Assembly: GCA_013815325.1 (NCBI GenBank)
Contig: JACDGM010000001.1
Location: 33,500-97,499 of the forward strand
Direction: 5' to 3'
Length of the DNA stretch: 64,000 nucleotides
Origin: Chthoniobacterales bacterium
GTDB lineage: Bacteria > Verrucomicrobiota > Verrucomicrobiia > Chthoniobacterales > UBA10450
A program made the position numbers and the translations under genes. The notes beneath the pieces were generated by a model. That model made no database searches. It saw only the letters and a program-made list of their open reading frames with translations, and was not told the origin of the DNA. How positions within the stretch are numbered: the stretch's first letter is position 1; the number at the start of each line of letters is the position of its first letter. Positions 1 to 8,557 of this stretch are shown piece by piece.

Positions 1-81
1 TTTACGTTCTCCTTGACGAGCCATAGATTGAAACGTCCCGCATCAATCGAGCGGGTGAAGTAGTCGTTCACCGCATTGGTT

Positions 82-1700
82 TCAAACGCGATGCGGGTGC
101 GCGCGTTTAAATGACCTTCGCGTTGCAGGTCGCTGTGAACAGCGCGTCCCTTGAATTTGAAATACGTCGGATACTGCTTTCCTTCGTAAGGCCTCTCTTC
201 CGCGCCCGTGTTGATGGTCTTGAAAGGATTCGAGGCGCGATTGCCAAACTGGAAAAGATTCGCCAGCGTAGGCGAATGCTTGAGGAGCGATTCGAGGATT
301 TGTTCGAGGGGCTTTTGACTCTTCGATGCGCGATTCAATCTCCTCTCGCCGACGCCGTTCGCAAAGCGCACGAAGGCCAGGGTGGTTCCGCAGCAAGTCT
401 TCCAATTCCCGCTCAACTTCTTTGTGCAGCACTCCACCACGTAGCCGGGCGCGGCTATTCTTTCGGCGAACGAAAGTAGGAATGCCGTACCTCGCTGATT
501 CGATTCTCGTCATCGTCGATTGCACCGGCATAAGTGGGCGGGGCCGCGAGCTGCTGTTCATGAGAAATCCGCCGTGAGATACCCGTGCGTCTGGCCGTTC
601 ACGGTGAAGATGATTCCTTCCGTGCACCGGTAGGTTTCCGCTTCGGCGCGCCCGCCTTCGTCCAGACGCACGCTCAGGCCCGTAAGAGTTGTTTCGTAGC
701 TGCAAGCGTGACCGCCATAGCCGGGACGGTATTCGTGGAGCCGAATCGGCAGCGCGAGTTCCGCCAGGAGCAATTCGAGACGAGCGAGCAAACCGCTCTT
801 ACGGCGGATGTGGGTGCGATGGCCAGGAAGTGAGTATTCGTAGAGCTTGATCAACGTGCCCCATTCGGCATCGCGAACATACGGTTGCCGCGCCATCGAA
901 AATAGAGGCGTCGTCGCCGGGGCAAAAGTCATCACATGGCCATTCTGCGATACTTCGTCTGCACCGACAGGTGCGAGAAGATTGCAGGACGAACTGCGTC
1001 GGGCGCCGTCCCGGTCTTCGCGCCGAACAAGGGTGAATCCCCACTCCTCATCCGTGGAATGCTCGAAATTGCCGTTCAGGATCGCGGGCTGCGCCGGCTG
1101 ATGAGAAGCTGAAAATTCTGTTTGCCGCAGAACTCCAACACGCCTGTTCCACCCATATTGAATTTTCCCTGCACAAACCGGATGCGAAGTTTGTGCGGTT
1201 TTTCGAGCGAGAGAAACGTGTCTGGAAATTTCGAGGCGTTTGTCCTTCGCCCAAGTCTGCGATGCTCAGGCACGGATCGCCGCCTTGACCTTTTACGCCG
1301 GTTGCTGCGAGCGTGATGCCTCGCGCGACTTCGCGCCGCTTCTCGTCCGGCCATGCTTGGACTTGTCCGCTGAAAACGCTGCCTGCCGGATGCCCTTCCT
1401 CAAAAAACCGTGCAACTGCGTTGCGGATATTCTTTGGCGCAGCCGGCGATTCCGTTTGGACTCCGCACGCCATGCACTCCTCCATCAGTCGCATCGACCG
1501 AATTGACCAGCTTCTCTACTAAAGCGGCGTCGGGTCGGTTTTGCTGATTGCCAATGGTCCTGAAATTGTTTTCTCGGTCGCCATAAAGCCGCCAGACCCG
1601 TTTGTTGTCCCATAGTCCGAGGGCACTCAGAATGCCGACAACTTCTACCTCGCTGTCCGCTCGAATGAGCGACAGACACAATTCGCGTTTTTCTTCGTTG
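82..1700 (-). pseudogene. Decayed GHKL/HSP90-like ATPase (hypothetical), broken over several frames
   Basis: Consecutive minus-strand ORF pieces in different frames read as one protein: LYGDRENNFRTIGNQQNRPDAALVEKLVNSVDA (1400-1681), ARGITLAATGVKGQGGDPCLSIADLGEGQTP (1048-1494), FPDTFLSLEKPHKLRIRFVQGKFNMGGTGVLEFCGKQNFQLLISRR (1076-1354), FSMARQPYVRDAEWGTLIKLYEYSLPGHRTHIRRKSGLLARLELLLAELALPIRLHEYRPGYGG (558-935). D-x-G-x-G and GGTG boxes fit a Bergerat fold. Confidence 0.6.
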
Positions 1701-1837
1701 GGATGCGCACAGCGGGCTACTGTCTCTTCACCTCCCGCGTCCCCCTAACGAGATTGTTCCATGCTGGCTTCGAGTTGTGACGCGATTTCTGCGTTGTAGT
1801 TGCCTGACTGATTGCTTTCTCTGGTTTGGTGTTTCAT

Positions 1838-2260
1838 TCACGTGTCTGCCAGCCAGGTGATTTTGATTTCCTTCTCCAGTGCATGGAATTCCCGGTCCCC
1901 AGTGACCAGCTGCGCTTTCTTCTCTCTGGCAAGCGCGGCGGCGAAAGCATCAGCGAGGCTGAGTTTGTAACGCGATTTTAAATCTGCCGCGACTTCCGCG
2001 AGCGCACGTGAGGCGGGGTGGAATTCGATCGGCAGAGCCGGCAGCTCGCCGGCAATTTCCTCCCAGCGCTCTTTGCCGCCTTTTCGCACGACGATATATT
2101 TGACCTCCGCGTAATTGACTTCGGTCATGTGCACTGGCTCGTCGCGAACACCCGCGCGTTCCAAAAGCGTGGCAACCTTCTCCTCCCCCGGCTCGCCCCG
2201 CAGGAATGCCAGCAAGGCATAGCTATCGAGAACGACCCGGCCCGCGCTCATACTTCGCAT
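1838..2260 (-). CDS. vapC: PIN-domain toxin, VapC-like
   Basis: VVLDSYALLAFLRGEPG...LSLADAFAAALAREKKAQLVTGDREF: PIN acidic residues; adjacent to an AbrB-like ORF. Confidence 0.8.
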   Translation of the reverse strand: MRSMSAGRVVLDSYALLAFLRGEPGEEKVATLLERAGVRDEPVHMTEVNYAEVKYIVVRKGGKERWEEIAGELPALPIEFHPASRALAEVAADLKSRYKLSLADAFAAALAREKKAQLVTGDREFHALEKEIKITWLADT

Positions 2261-2513
2261 TTTCCAACGCCTTTTCCGACGCGCTGTGTTCGGCCCATTC
2301 TTCCGGGAGCGGCTTGCTTCCGGCGCGCCGCTTGAGAATCCCGCGTAGGCGGGAAATCGCGTGCTTGGTCACAGGCCGAAGCAGTATTCCCTCGGCTGTA
2401 GCCTGAACGATGGCGCGGGTTCCATTTTCAATGTGAAACTCTCGCCGGAGCCGCGCCGGGATTACGACTTGCCCTTTCGTGGTGAACCAGACGGACTCGG
2501 ACTTCGATGTCAT
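2223..2513 (-). CDS. AbrB/SpoVT-type antitoxin
   Basis: VWFTTKGQVVIPARLRREFHIENGTRAIVQATAEGILLRPV: swapped-hairpin AbrB signature; overlaps the toxin start. Confidence 0.8.
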   Translation of the reverse strand: MTSKSESVWFTTKGQVVIPARLRREFHIENGTRAIVQATAEGILLRPVTKHAISRLRGILKRRAGSKPLPEEWAEHSASEKALENAKYERGPGRSR

Positions 2514-2641
2514 ACTTTGGTTGAATATCCTACTTTTCGCGTCAAGTGTGTCAACACAAGAAACCGCTCAGCCGCACGACGTGAGATGTCGCGTTGCACT
2601 CGACAAAGCGCGATTAAGACGCGATCGGCGTTTGCGACCGC

Positions 2642-3460
2642 ATGACTACCTTCCATCTCCGCGACGCCGAGACCTATCGCGCTGAATACGCCCGTCTGGC
2701 CGACGCGCTCGGGGTTCCGCCGGTCGCGCCGGCGCCGGGCGAGGTGGAGTTCCTCAGTGAGGTCGCGACGCCCGGCCGTTTTCCTTTCGGGATGATGCCG
2801 GCGCCGGATCTTTTCTTTGCCGGCGCGGTCGCCAGCCTGCTGCGCCCGCGGCTCACAATCGAGATTGGAACCGCTTCGGGGTTTTCTGCCTCGGTTTTGG
2901 CCAAAGTCATTGTGCTGCGCTGGCAGGAATCGGGGGAGTTACCGACCGGTCCCATCGTGCACACGATCGATCTGAAGACAGAGGATCAGCGCGACGAAGT
3001 CCGACCGGTAGGCTATGCCATCGAGCGGGTGACGCCTGAGCTGGGCGCGCAGATTGGCGTCCATCCTTTGCGGGACTCATCTTATGTCTCGCAGCTCGTT
3101 CGCGGCGAGGAGCTGACTCTCGCGTTTGTCGACGGCAACCATCAACACCCGTGGCCGCTGCACGATGTGATGCAGCTCCAAACTCTGATGAAGAGCGGTT
3201 GGATTCTCCTCCACGACATCAATCTGCCGGCAATCTCCGGGCAGGCTTACGCGCCGCGGTTTGGGGCGAAGTATGTTTTCGATTTTTGGCCGGAAGAGAG
3301 GGTGGGCGCCGGCAACATCGGCGCGATCAAACTCCCGGATAATCGCAACTCGTTAGGCGATTTGGTGGCCCGACTGCGCGAGTTGCCGTCTGAGGTGAGT
3401 CCAAATGGCTGGAAAAAGCGCTGGCGTGAGATCGACGCGCTAGTCAAAAAACTCCCTTAG
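2642..3460 (+). CDS. Class I SAM-dependent methyltransferase-like protein
   Basis: TIEIGTASGFSASVLAKV motif I and LAFVDGNHQHPWPLHDV. Confidence 0.65.
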   Translation: MTTFHLRDAETYRAEYARLADALGVPPVAPAPGEVEFLSEVATPGRFPFGMMPAPDLFFAGAVASLLRPRLTIEIGTASGFSASVLAKVIVLRWQESGELPTGPIVHTIDLKTEDQRDEVRPVGYAIERVTPELGAQIGVHPLRDSSYVSQLVRGEELTLAFVDGNHQHPWPLHDVMQLQTLMKSGWILLHDINLPAISGQAYAPRFGAKYVFDFWPEERVGAGNIGAIKLPDNRNSLGDLVARLRELPSEVSPNGWKKRWREIDALVKKLP

Positions 3461-3546
3461 GGACGCTCAATGAGCCTGCTGCTGAGATTCGCTTCGGTCG
3501 TGAAGAGACACCGGACCGAGAGTCAAGCGATCTTCCCGGCGATTGG

Positions 3547-3576
3547 AAACTGGACTTGCGGAAGCAAGTCCCTCCG
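3547..3576 (+). repeat. REP-like hairpin element, family 1 (single)
   Basis: aaactggacttgcggaagcaagtccctccg; near-identical to the arms at 6589-6618 and 6638-6667; internal hairpin GGACTTGC-GGAA-GCAAGTCC. Confidence 0.75.
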
Positions 3577-3747
3577 GAGGGAGGAGCTTTCGCCTCCGCC
3601 GTGGACGGGCACGCCGTGGCGCTTCCGCGGGTCCATGTTCTGCGCACCTGCTCGCGCTCTTGCGCAGGCGCGGTTTACCAGATGGAGCAACTCTGAAACG
3701 GTCGTTGAAAACGGTGGCTGAAGCGCCACCCGGTGCTACTTTCCCGC

Positions 3748-4083
3748 ATGGAAAAGCCACAAATCACCGCCTATTTGAAAACCCATTGCGGCTGGAGCGG
3801 CGGCGTCCGCGCCGTGCTCGCCAAATACAACCTTCCTTTCACCGAGAAAGACATCATCCAAAATCCGGCCTTCCGCTGGGAGATGGAGAGCAAGAGCGGC
3901 CAGCCGCTTTCGCCCTGCATCGAGATCAACGGCGAAATGCTGGCCGACGTAAGCGGGGAGGATGTGGAGCGTTACCTGATCGAGCGGAAGCTGACTCAGC
4001 CTAACGATGCTGACGCCGGAGTGCCGATCAACGCCCCCTGCGCCAATGAACAGCACGGCGAACCGGTGAAGATGAAGTTTTAA
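3748..4083 (+). CDS. Glutaredoxin
   Basis: MEKPQITAYLKTHCGWSGGVRAVLAKYNLPFTEKDI...; CxxS-type active site; ORF 3733-4083 with likely start at 3748. Confidence 0.75.
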   Translation: MEKPQITAYLKTHCGWSGGVRAVLAKYNLPFTEKDIIQNPAFRWEMESKSGQPLSPCIEINGEMLADVSGEDVERYLIERKLTQPNDADAGVPINAPCANEQHGEPVKMKF

Positions 4084-4109
4084 GCAGACGCTTTTCGTTA
4101 GGCTATGCG

Positions 4110-4142
4110 AAGACCTTCTCCGACGCCGGAGGAGGTCTTTTT
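4110..4142 (+). terminator. Rho-independent terminator after glutaredoxin gene
   Basis: AAGACCTTCTCC gacgcc GGAGGAGGTCTTTTT stem-loop with T run, 26 nt after the stop codon. Confidence 0.75.
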
Positions 4143-4170
4143 GCTGGGGAGCGCGTGCGCATCACGCGCC

Positions 4171-4193
4171 GTCTCCGGCGCGCCGCCGGAGAC
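4171..4193. repeat. Perfect 10-bp stem hairpin
   Basis: GTCTCCGGCG-CGC-CGCCGGAGAC, intergenic. Confidence 0.6.
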
Positions 4194-4384
4194 TTCCAGC
4201 TTGGAGCGACGGTGAAATCTCCTTGCCCTGAGGAATGCCGGGTATCGGCAGAGCTTTTCGGCGGGGCGCCAAAAAGAGCGTGCGCGGCGCACGCTCGCCG
4301 GATAAAGGCGCGGCTTTGCTCGTTCCCCGGCCGCGATTAAGTTCCCGCCGCGAAGCTTTCTTAACCTTCCTTTCTTGATCATCC

Positions 4385-6571
4385 ATGAAACTTTTTGTGC
4401 GCACCGCCGCCCGAAACAAATCGGGTAAGCCGGGGAAAAAGCGCAAGCACGGCTGGCGCTGGCTGCTGGCGTTTCTGCTCATCGGGCTGCCTGCAATCGC
4501 GCTCATCGCGATTCTGGCGCTCTACGCCGTTTGGGCCCAGACCTTCGACCTGAAGCGCCTCGGCACGATGCCGGAACGCAACACCGTCTTCGACGTGGAT
4601 GGTAAAATCTACAGCCGCCTCGCGGGCGCCAATCGGCTGAAAGTTTCTCTCAAACAAGTCTCGCCGCTCTTTCTCCAGGCGCTGCTCGCGCGCGAAGATA
4701 CTCGCTTCTACGAGCATGGCGGGATCGATTGGCGCGGCGTGGCGCGCGCGCTCTTCCGCGATATAACGAGCGGCTCGGCCAAGGAAGGAGCGAGCAGCAT
4801 TACGCAACAGCTCGCGCGCAACAGCCTCCCGTTAGGCGGCCACACCCTGAGCCGCAAAATGCTCGAAGCGATGGTGGCGCTGCGCATCGAACGCGAGCTG
4901 ACCAAGAATCAAATTCTCGAGCTTTATGTGAATCGAATCTATTTCGGCTCCGGTTGCTACGGGGTCGAGACCGCGTCGCAAGCTTACTTCGGGAAGAATG
5001 CGGCGAAGCTCGATCTGTCGGAGTCCGCCGTGCTGGCGGGATTGATCCGCAGCCCCAATCGGTTCTCGCCTTTGAAGAATCCCAAGGGCGCGGCGCTGCA
5101 ACGCGAAGCCGTTCTTGACCGCCTCAGCGATCTGAAAAAAATTTCCGCAGCGCAGGCCGCGCAGGCAAAGCACGAGAAGATCGCCTCGCACCCGCGCCGC
5201 CTCACCTTGATCCAGGAAAACTACGCGATGGATGCGGTGCAGCGCGATCTCAACGTCCTCCTCACGCCCGACCAGATCGATAACGGCGGCCTTTTCATCT
5301 ACACGACCCTCGATCCGATGGTGCAAAGAGCGGCGACCGACGCGGTGGAAAAACAGCTCGCCAAGGTGGAACGCCAGCCGGGTTTCCATCATCCGTTGAA
5401 ATCGCAATATCACGCGCCGGCTGAGGGCGAAGACAATGCAATGCCCTATCTCGAAGGCGCGCTCGTCGCGATCGATAACGAGAGCGGCGGCATTCGTGCC
5501 CTCGTCGGTGGGCGCGATTATACGCAGAGCAAATTCAATCGCGCGTTGCCGCCCGCGAATCGCCAGATCGGTTCATCGTTCAAACCGTTCGTGTATACGC
5601 TCGCCTTTATGCACGGGTTGCTGCCAGGCGCCGCGGTCAGCGACGGACCGATCCAGCCGGGCGAAATTGCGGGCGCCGGAACCTGGTCGCCGGGAAATTC
5701 CGATGGGCGCTACGGCGGCATCCAACCGGTCTCTTACGGGCTCATCCAATCCCGCAATACGATGAGCGTTCGCGTCGGCGAATTTGCCGGGCTTGACGAC
5801 ACCCAGAAAACGGCGAACACGCTCGGCCTCGGTCCGGACATCCCACACGGCGCGGCGATTTACATCGGCTCGTTTGAGAGTGACCTGAAAGATCTCACCG
5901 CAGCCTACACCGTTTTTCCGAACGCCGGCATTCGCAAACAGGCCTACATCATCGAGCGGATCGACGACCCCGATCATCATCCGATTTATCGCGCAGCCCA
6001 CCTCACGATCCCGGCGCTCGATCCCGGCGCAGCCTGGATGACGACCGAGCTGATGGAGGACGTGATGACGCGCGGGACCGCGTCGAGCGCACGCTCGTTA
6101 GGCTTCAAACTTCCGGCCGCGGGCAAGACCGGAACAACGAACGATTTCAAGGACGCGTGGTTTGTCGGCTTCACCAGCTCGATTACTTGCGGCGTTTGGG
6201 TTGGTTTCGATCAGCCGACCACGATCATTCCGCACGGCTATGGGTCGGCCCTAGCATTGCCGGTCTGGACACAAGTGATGAGCCGCGCGGCAGAGCGCTA
6301 TCCGGCCGAGCGACTGCAGCCGACTGTGACGCTGCAGCACGCGACCGTCTGCTCGATCTCGAACGCGATCGCGACGAGCGGCTGCGTCGCGGCGGGTGCC
6401 GCCTACGACATCAATCTCCCCGTCGCGCGCATCCCGCGCGGCACCTGCCAGGTGCACGGCGGCAGCCCGACATTGCTCGGGCAACGGATCGAGCAGATTG
6501 GGCGCAAAGTGCAGCAGGCGCCACGGAGCATTCTTCAGTCGTTCAAAAGCTTTTTCGGCGGCGGCAAATAA
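4385..6571 (+). CDS. Penicillin-binding protein 1A-type bifunctional transglycosylase/transpeptidase
   Basis: REDTRFYEHGGIDWRGVARALFRD, GASSITQQLARN (GT51); NRQIGSSFKPFVY, GKTGTTNDFKDAWFVG (transpeptidase SxxK/KTG). Confidence 0.93.
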   Translation: MKLFVRTAARNKSGKPGKKRKHGWRWLLAFLLIGLPAIALIAILALYAVWAQTFDLKRLGTMPERNTVFDVDGKIYSRLAGANRLKVSLKQVSPLFLQALLAREDTRFYEHGGIDWRGVARALFRDITSGSAKEGASSITQQLARNSLPLGGHTLSRKMLEAMVALRIERELTKNQILELYVNRIYFGSGCYGVETASQAYFGKNAAKLDLSESAVLAGLIRSPNRFSPLKNPKGAALQREAVLDRLSDLKKISAAQAAQAKHEKIASHPRRLTLIQENYAMDAVQRDLNVLLTPDQIDNGGLFIYTTLDPMVQRAATDAVEKQLAKVERQPGFHHPLKSQYHAPAEGEDNAMPYLEGALVAIDNESGGIRALVGGRDYTQSKFNRALPPANRQIGSSFKPFVYTLAFMHGLLPGAAVSDGPIQPGEIAGAGTWSPGNSDGRYGGIQPVSYGLIQSRNTMSVRVGEFAGLDDTQKTANTLGLGPDIPHGAAIYIGSFESDLKDLTAAYTVFPNAGIRKQAYIIERIDDPDHHPIYRAAHLTIPALDPGAAWMTTELMEDVMTRGTASSARSLGFKLPAAGKTGTTNDFKDAWFVGFTSSITCGVWVGFDQPTTIIPHGYGSALALPVWTQVMSRAAERYPAERLQPTVTLQHATVCSISNAIATSGCVAAGAAYDINLPVARIPRGTCQVHGGSPTLLGQRIEQIGRKVQQAPRSILQSFKSFFGGGK

Positions 6572-6588
6572 GCCGCCTTGGCGGCGCT

Positions 6589-6667
6589 CGGAGGGACGTG
6601 CTTCCGCACGTCCAGTTTGTTAAAGCGTTAGGTTGGGAAACTGGACATGCGGAAGCATGTCCCTCCG
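6589..6667. repeat. Paired inverted REP-like elements (REPIN-like), family 1
   Basis: cggagggacgtgcttccgcacgtccagttt (6589-6618) and aaactggacatgcggaagcatgtccctccg (6638-6667) are inverted copies separated by 19 bp. Confidence 0.8.
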
Positions 6668-6842
6668 AACCGCGGCCTGCGCCACGTCGTTAGGCGAGGA
6701 CGACGCGCTGGCTCCGCGGACGCTCCAACCGCGCGTCGTGTGTTGCGCAAGTACGTTATCTGTCCTGTGATGTTTCTAGCCCGCGCTGTCAGAGCACTGC
6801 TTGGCGGGCGACGATTGACAATTTAGGCCCCAGTATGAGCAA

Positions 6843-7424
6843 TTAAACGGCTTGGTGAAAAGCGAGTTTCGCAAGGTCGCCGGCGGTATCAATATCGATT
6901 TCGCCGTCCGGAAACTCGACGCGCGTGATGTCGTCGGGATGGGCCGCGATGACCGCCTTCGCGCCCTGCGTGTCGGGCAACGAGAGGAGCGCGTCGAAAT
7001 GCGGCCGCGCGAAAAGAGCCGGCACTCCCAGCGTCCCGGCGTAGGCGGAGGCAATGATGGACTTTTCGGTTTGAGCGCGCGCGCTGATCAAGCGGCGAAT
7101 CGCCTCCGCGCTTATCGACGGCTGATCGCAGGCCAGGATAATAACGGCATCACATTCTGTCGCCGCATGGACGCCGGTCCGAATGGAAGTACCAATGCCG
7201 CGCTCCCACCATTCGTTAGGCAAAAGGCGGGCGGACACATCACGCAGTTCCATTTCGACTGCGGCGCGATCACGTCCCACCACTACGAGCACCGGAGAAC
7301 AGCCCGCTGCGAAGGCGGCTTCGGCTGTTCGCCTAACGAGACTTTGCCCCTGGTAGGGCAATAATTGCTTGGGCTGCCCGAGCCGACTCGACCCCCCCGC
7401 CGCAAGCACGAGCGCGGCGATCAT
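6843..7424 (-). CDS. MobA/MocA-like molybdenum cofactor nucleotidyltransferase
   Basis: MIAALVLAAGGSSRLGQPKQLLPYQGQSLVRRT; adjacent to xdhC and Mo-hydroxylase genes. Confidence 0.85.
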   Translation of the reverse strand: MIAALVLAAGGSSRLGQPKQLLPYQGQSLVRRTAEAAFAAGCSPVLVVVGRDRAAVEMELRDVSARLLPNEWWERGIGTSIRTGVHAATECDAVIILACDQPSISAEAIRRLISARAQTEKSIIASAYAGTLGVPALFARPHFDALLSLPDTQGAKAVIAAHPDDITRVEFPDGEIDIDTAGDLAKLAFHQAV

Positions 7425-7518
7425 AAATATTCGGGTGGACGCTTCGCCTGCTCAGTTCGATGAAGCGACTTGGGTAATCGGAGCGGTCGCCCTACAACAC
7501 AAAGCGCGCTCTTCATGC

Positions 7519-8424
7519 CTAACGAACGAGCGCCAGACCCAGCTCGTCTGCAATATGAATCGGCGCCTTTCGCGTGCGCAGCGATTCGACCTTCGCGTCG
7601 GCAAATATCGATTGAATTTCCGTCACGATCGCGAGCGCGATCTGCTCGGGCGACTCCGCGCCGATGTCGAGGCCGGCGGGGGCGAAAAGCTCCGAGCGCA
7701 GCTCCACGCCCTCCGCCATGAGCGCGTGCAGCAGTTGATCCCGGCGGCGGCGCGGCCCGAGCAACGCGACGTAGCGCAGGCCGAGCGGGAGCAGCCTTTG
7801 CAAGGCAGCGTAGTCGCGGCCGTAGTTATGGGTTTTCACGATCGCCGCGGTCCATTCGTCGTGTTCGTTAGGCAAATTGCCGCCTTCTTCGGTCTCGACG
7901 ACTTTCCAGCCGAGCGTGAAGGCAAAGGCGCGCAGAGCCGCGCTGTCGGGTCCTTCGCCGATGAGGAGCAGCTGCAACGGTGGAGGGATCGCCTGGGTGA
8001 AGGCGTCCGCGGGAGCGGCTTCTTTCACGACGATGCGACTGCCTAACGAGTCTCTGCCAAGAAAAACGGTGGCTGCGAAGCAAATGCGCCGCTCTCGGGC
8101 GGCGGCTGCAATCTCATCGAGAAATTCCGGGCGCACATGCTCGATGAAAATGTCGATCGCGCCGTTGCAGCCATAGCGCAGACGGGTATCGAAGCTGAGC
8201 AGGCGCGGTTCGCCGCTCGCCATCACTTCCTGGGCGCGGCAGGCGACTTCTTCCTCGAGACAACCGCCGCTCAACGTGCCGACGCAGCTCCTGTCCGGTG
8301 CGATCAACATGCGCGCGCCCGGCCGGCGATAGCTGGAACCACGCGCCCTAACGAGGGTGGCAAGAGCGAGCGGCTCGCCACGGCGACGCTCGAATACCGC
8401 AATGATGTCGCGAATTTCTTTCAC
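7519..8424 (-). CDS. xdhC: XdhC-family Mo-cofactor insertion/maturation protein
   Basis: LATLVRARGSSYRRPGARMLI...GTLSGGCLEEEV...GCNGAIDIFIE. Confidence 0.88.
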   Translation of the reverse strand: MKEIRDIIAVFERRRGEPLALATLVRARGSSYRRPGARMLIAPDRSCVGTLSGGCLEEEVACRAQEVMASGEPRLLSFDTRLRYGCNGAIDIFIEHVRPEFLDEIAAAARERRICFAATVFLGRDSLGSRIVVKEAAPADAFTQAIPPPLQLLLIGEGPDSAALRAFAFTLGWKVVETEEGGNLPNEHDEWTAAIVKTHNYGRDYAALQRLLPLGLRYVALLGPRRRRDQLLHALMAEGVELRSELFAPAGLDIGAESPEQIALAIVTEIQSIFADAKVESLRTRKAPIHIADELGLALVR

Positions 8425-8440
8425 GGTTGCCCAAAAACGT

Positions 8441-8546
8441 TGTCATCCCGAGCGAAGCGAGGGACCTCACGATTGTTCAAATAGGTTGATGCAATTCGCG
8501 AGGCCGTCGCACGCCCGTGAGGTCCCTCGCTTCGCTCGGGATGACA
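8441..8546. repeat. Paired inverted repeat, family 2 (TGTCATCCCGAGCGAAGCGAGGGACCTCAC)
   Basis: Arm 8441-8470 and its reverse complement at 8517-8546; same family at 57799-57903. Confidence 0.85.
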
Positions 8547-8557
8547 GGTCGGGAGCT

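Noticed and set aside
1838-2513. VapC/AbrB module as a novel system
   Set aside because: Standard type II toxin-antitoxin organisation.
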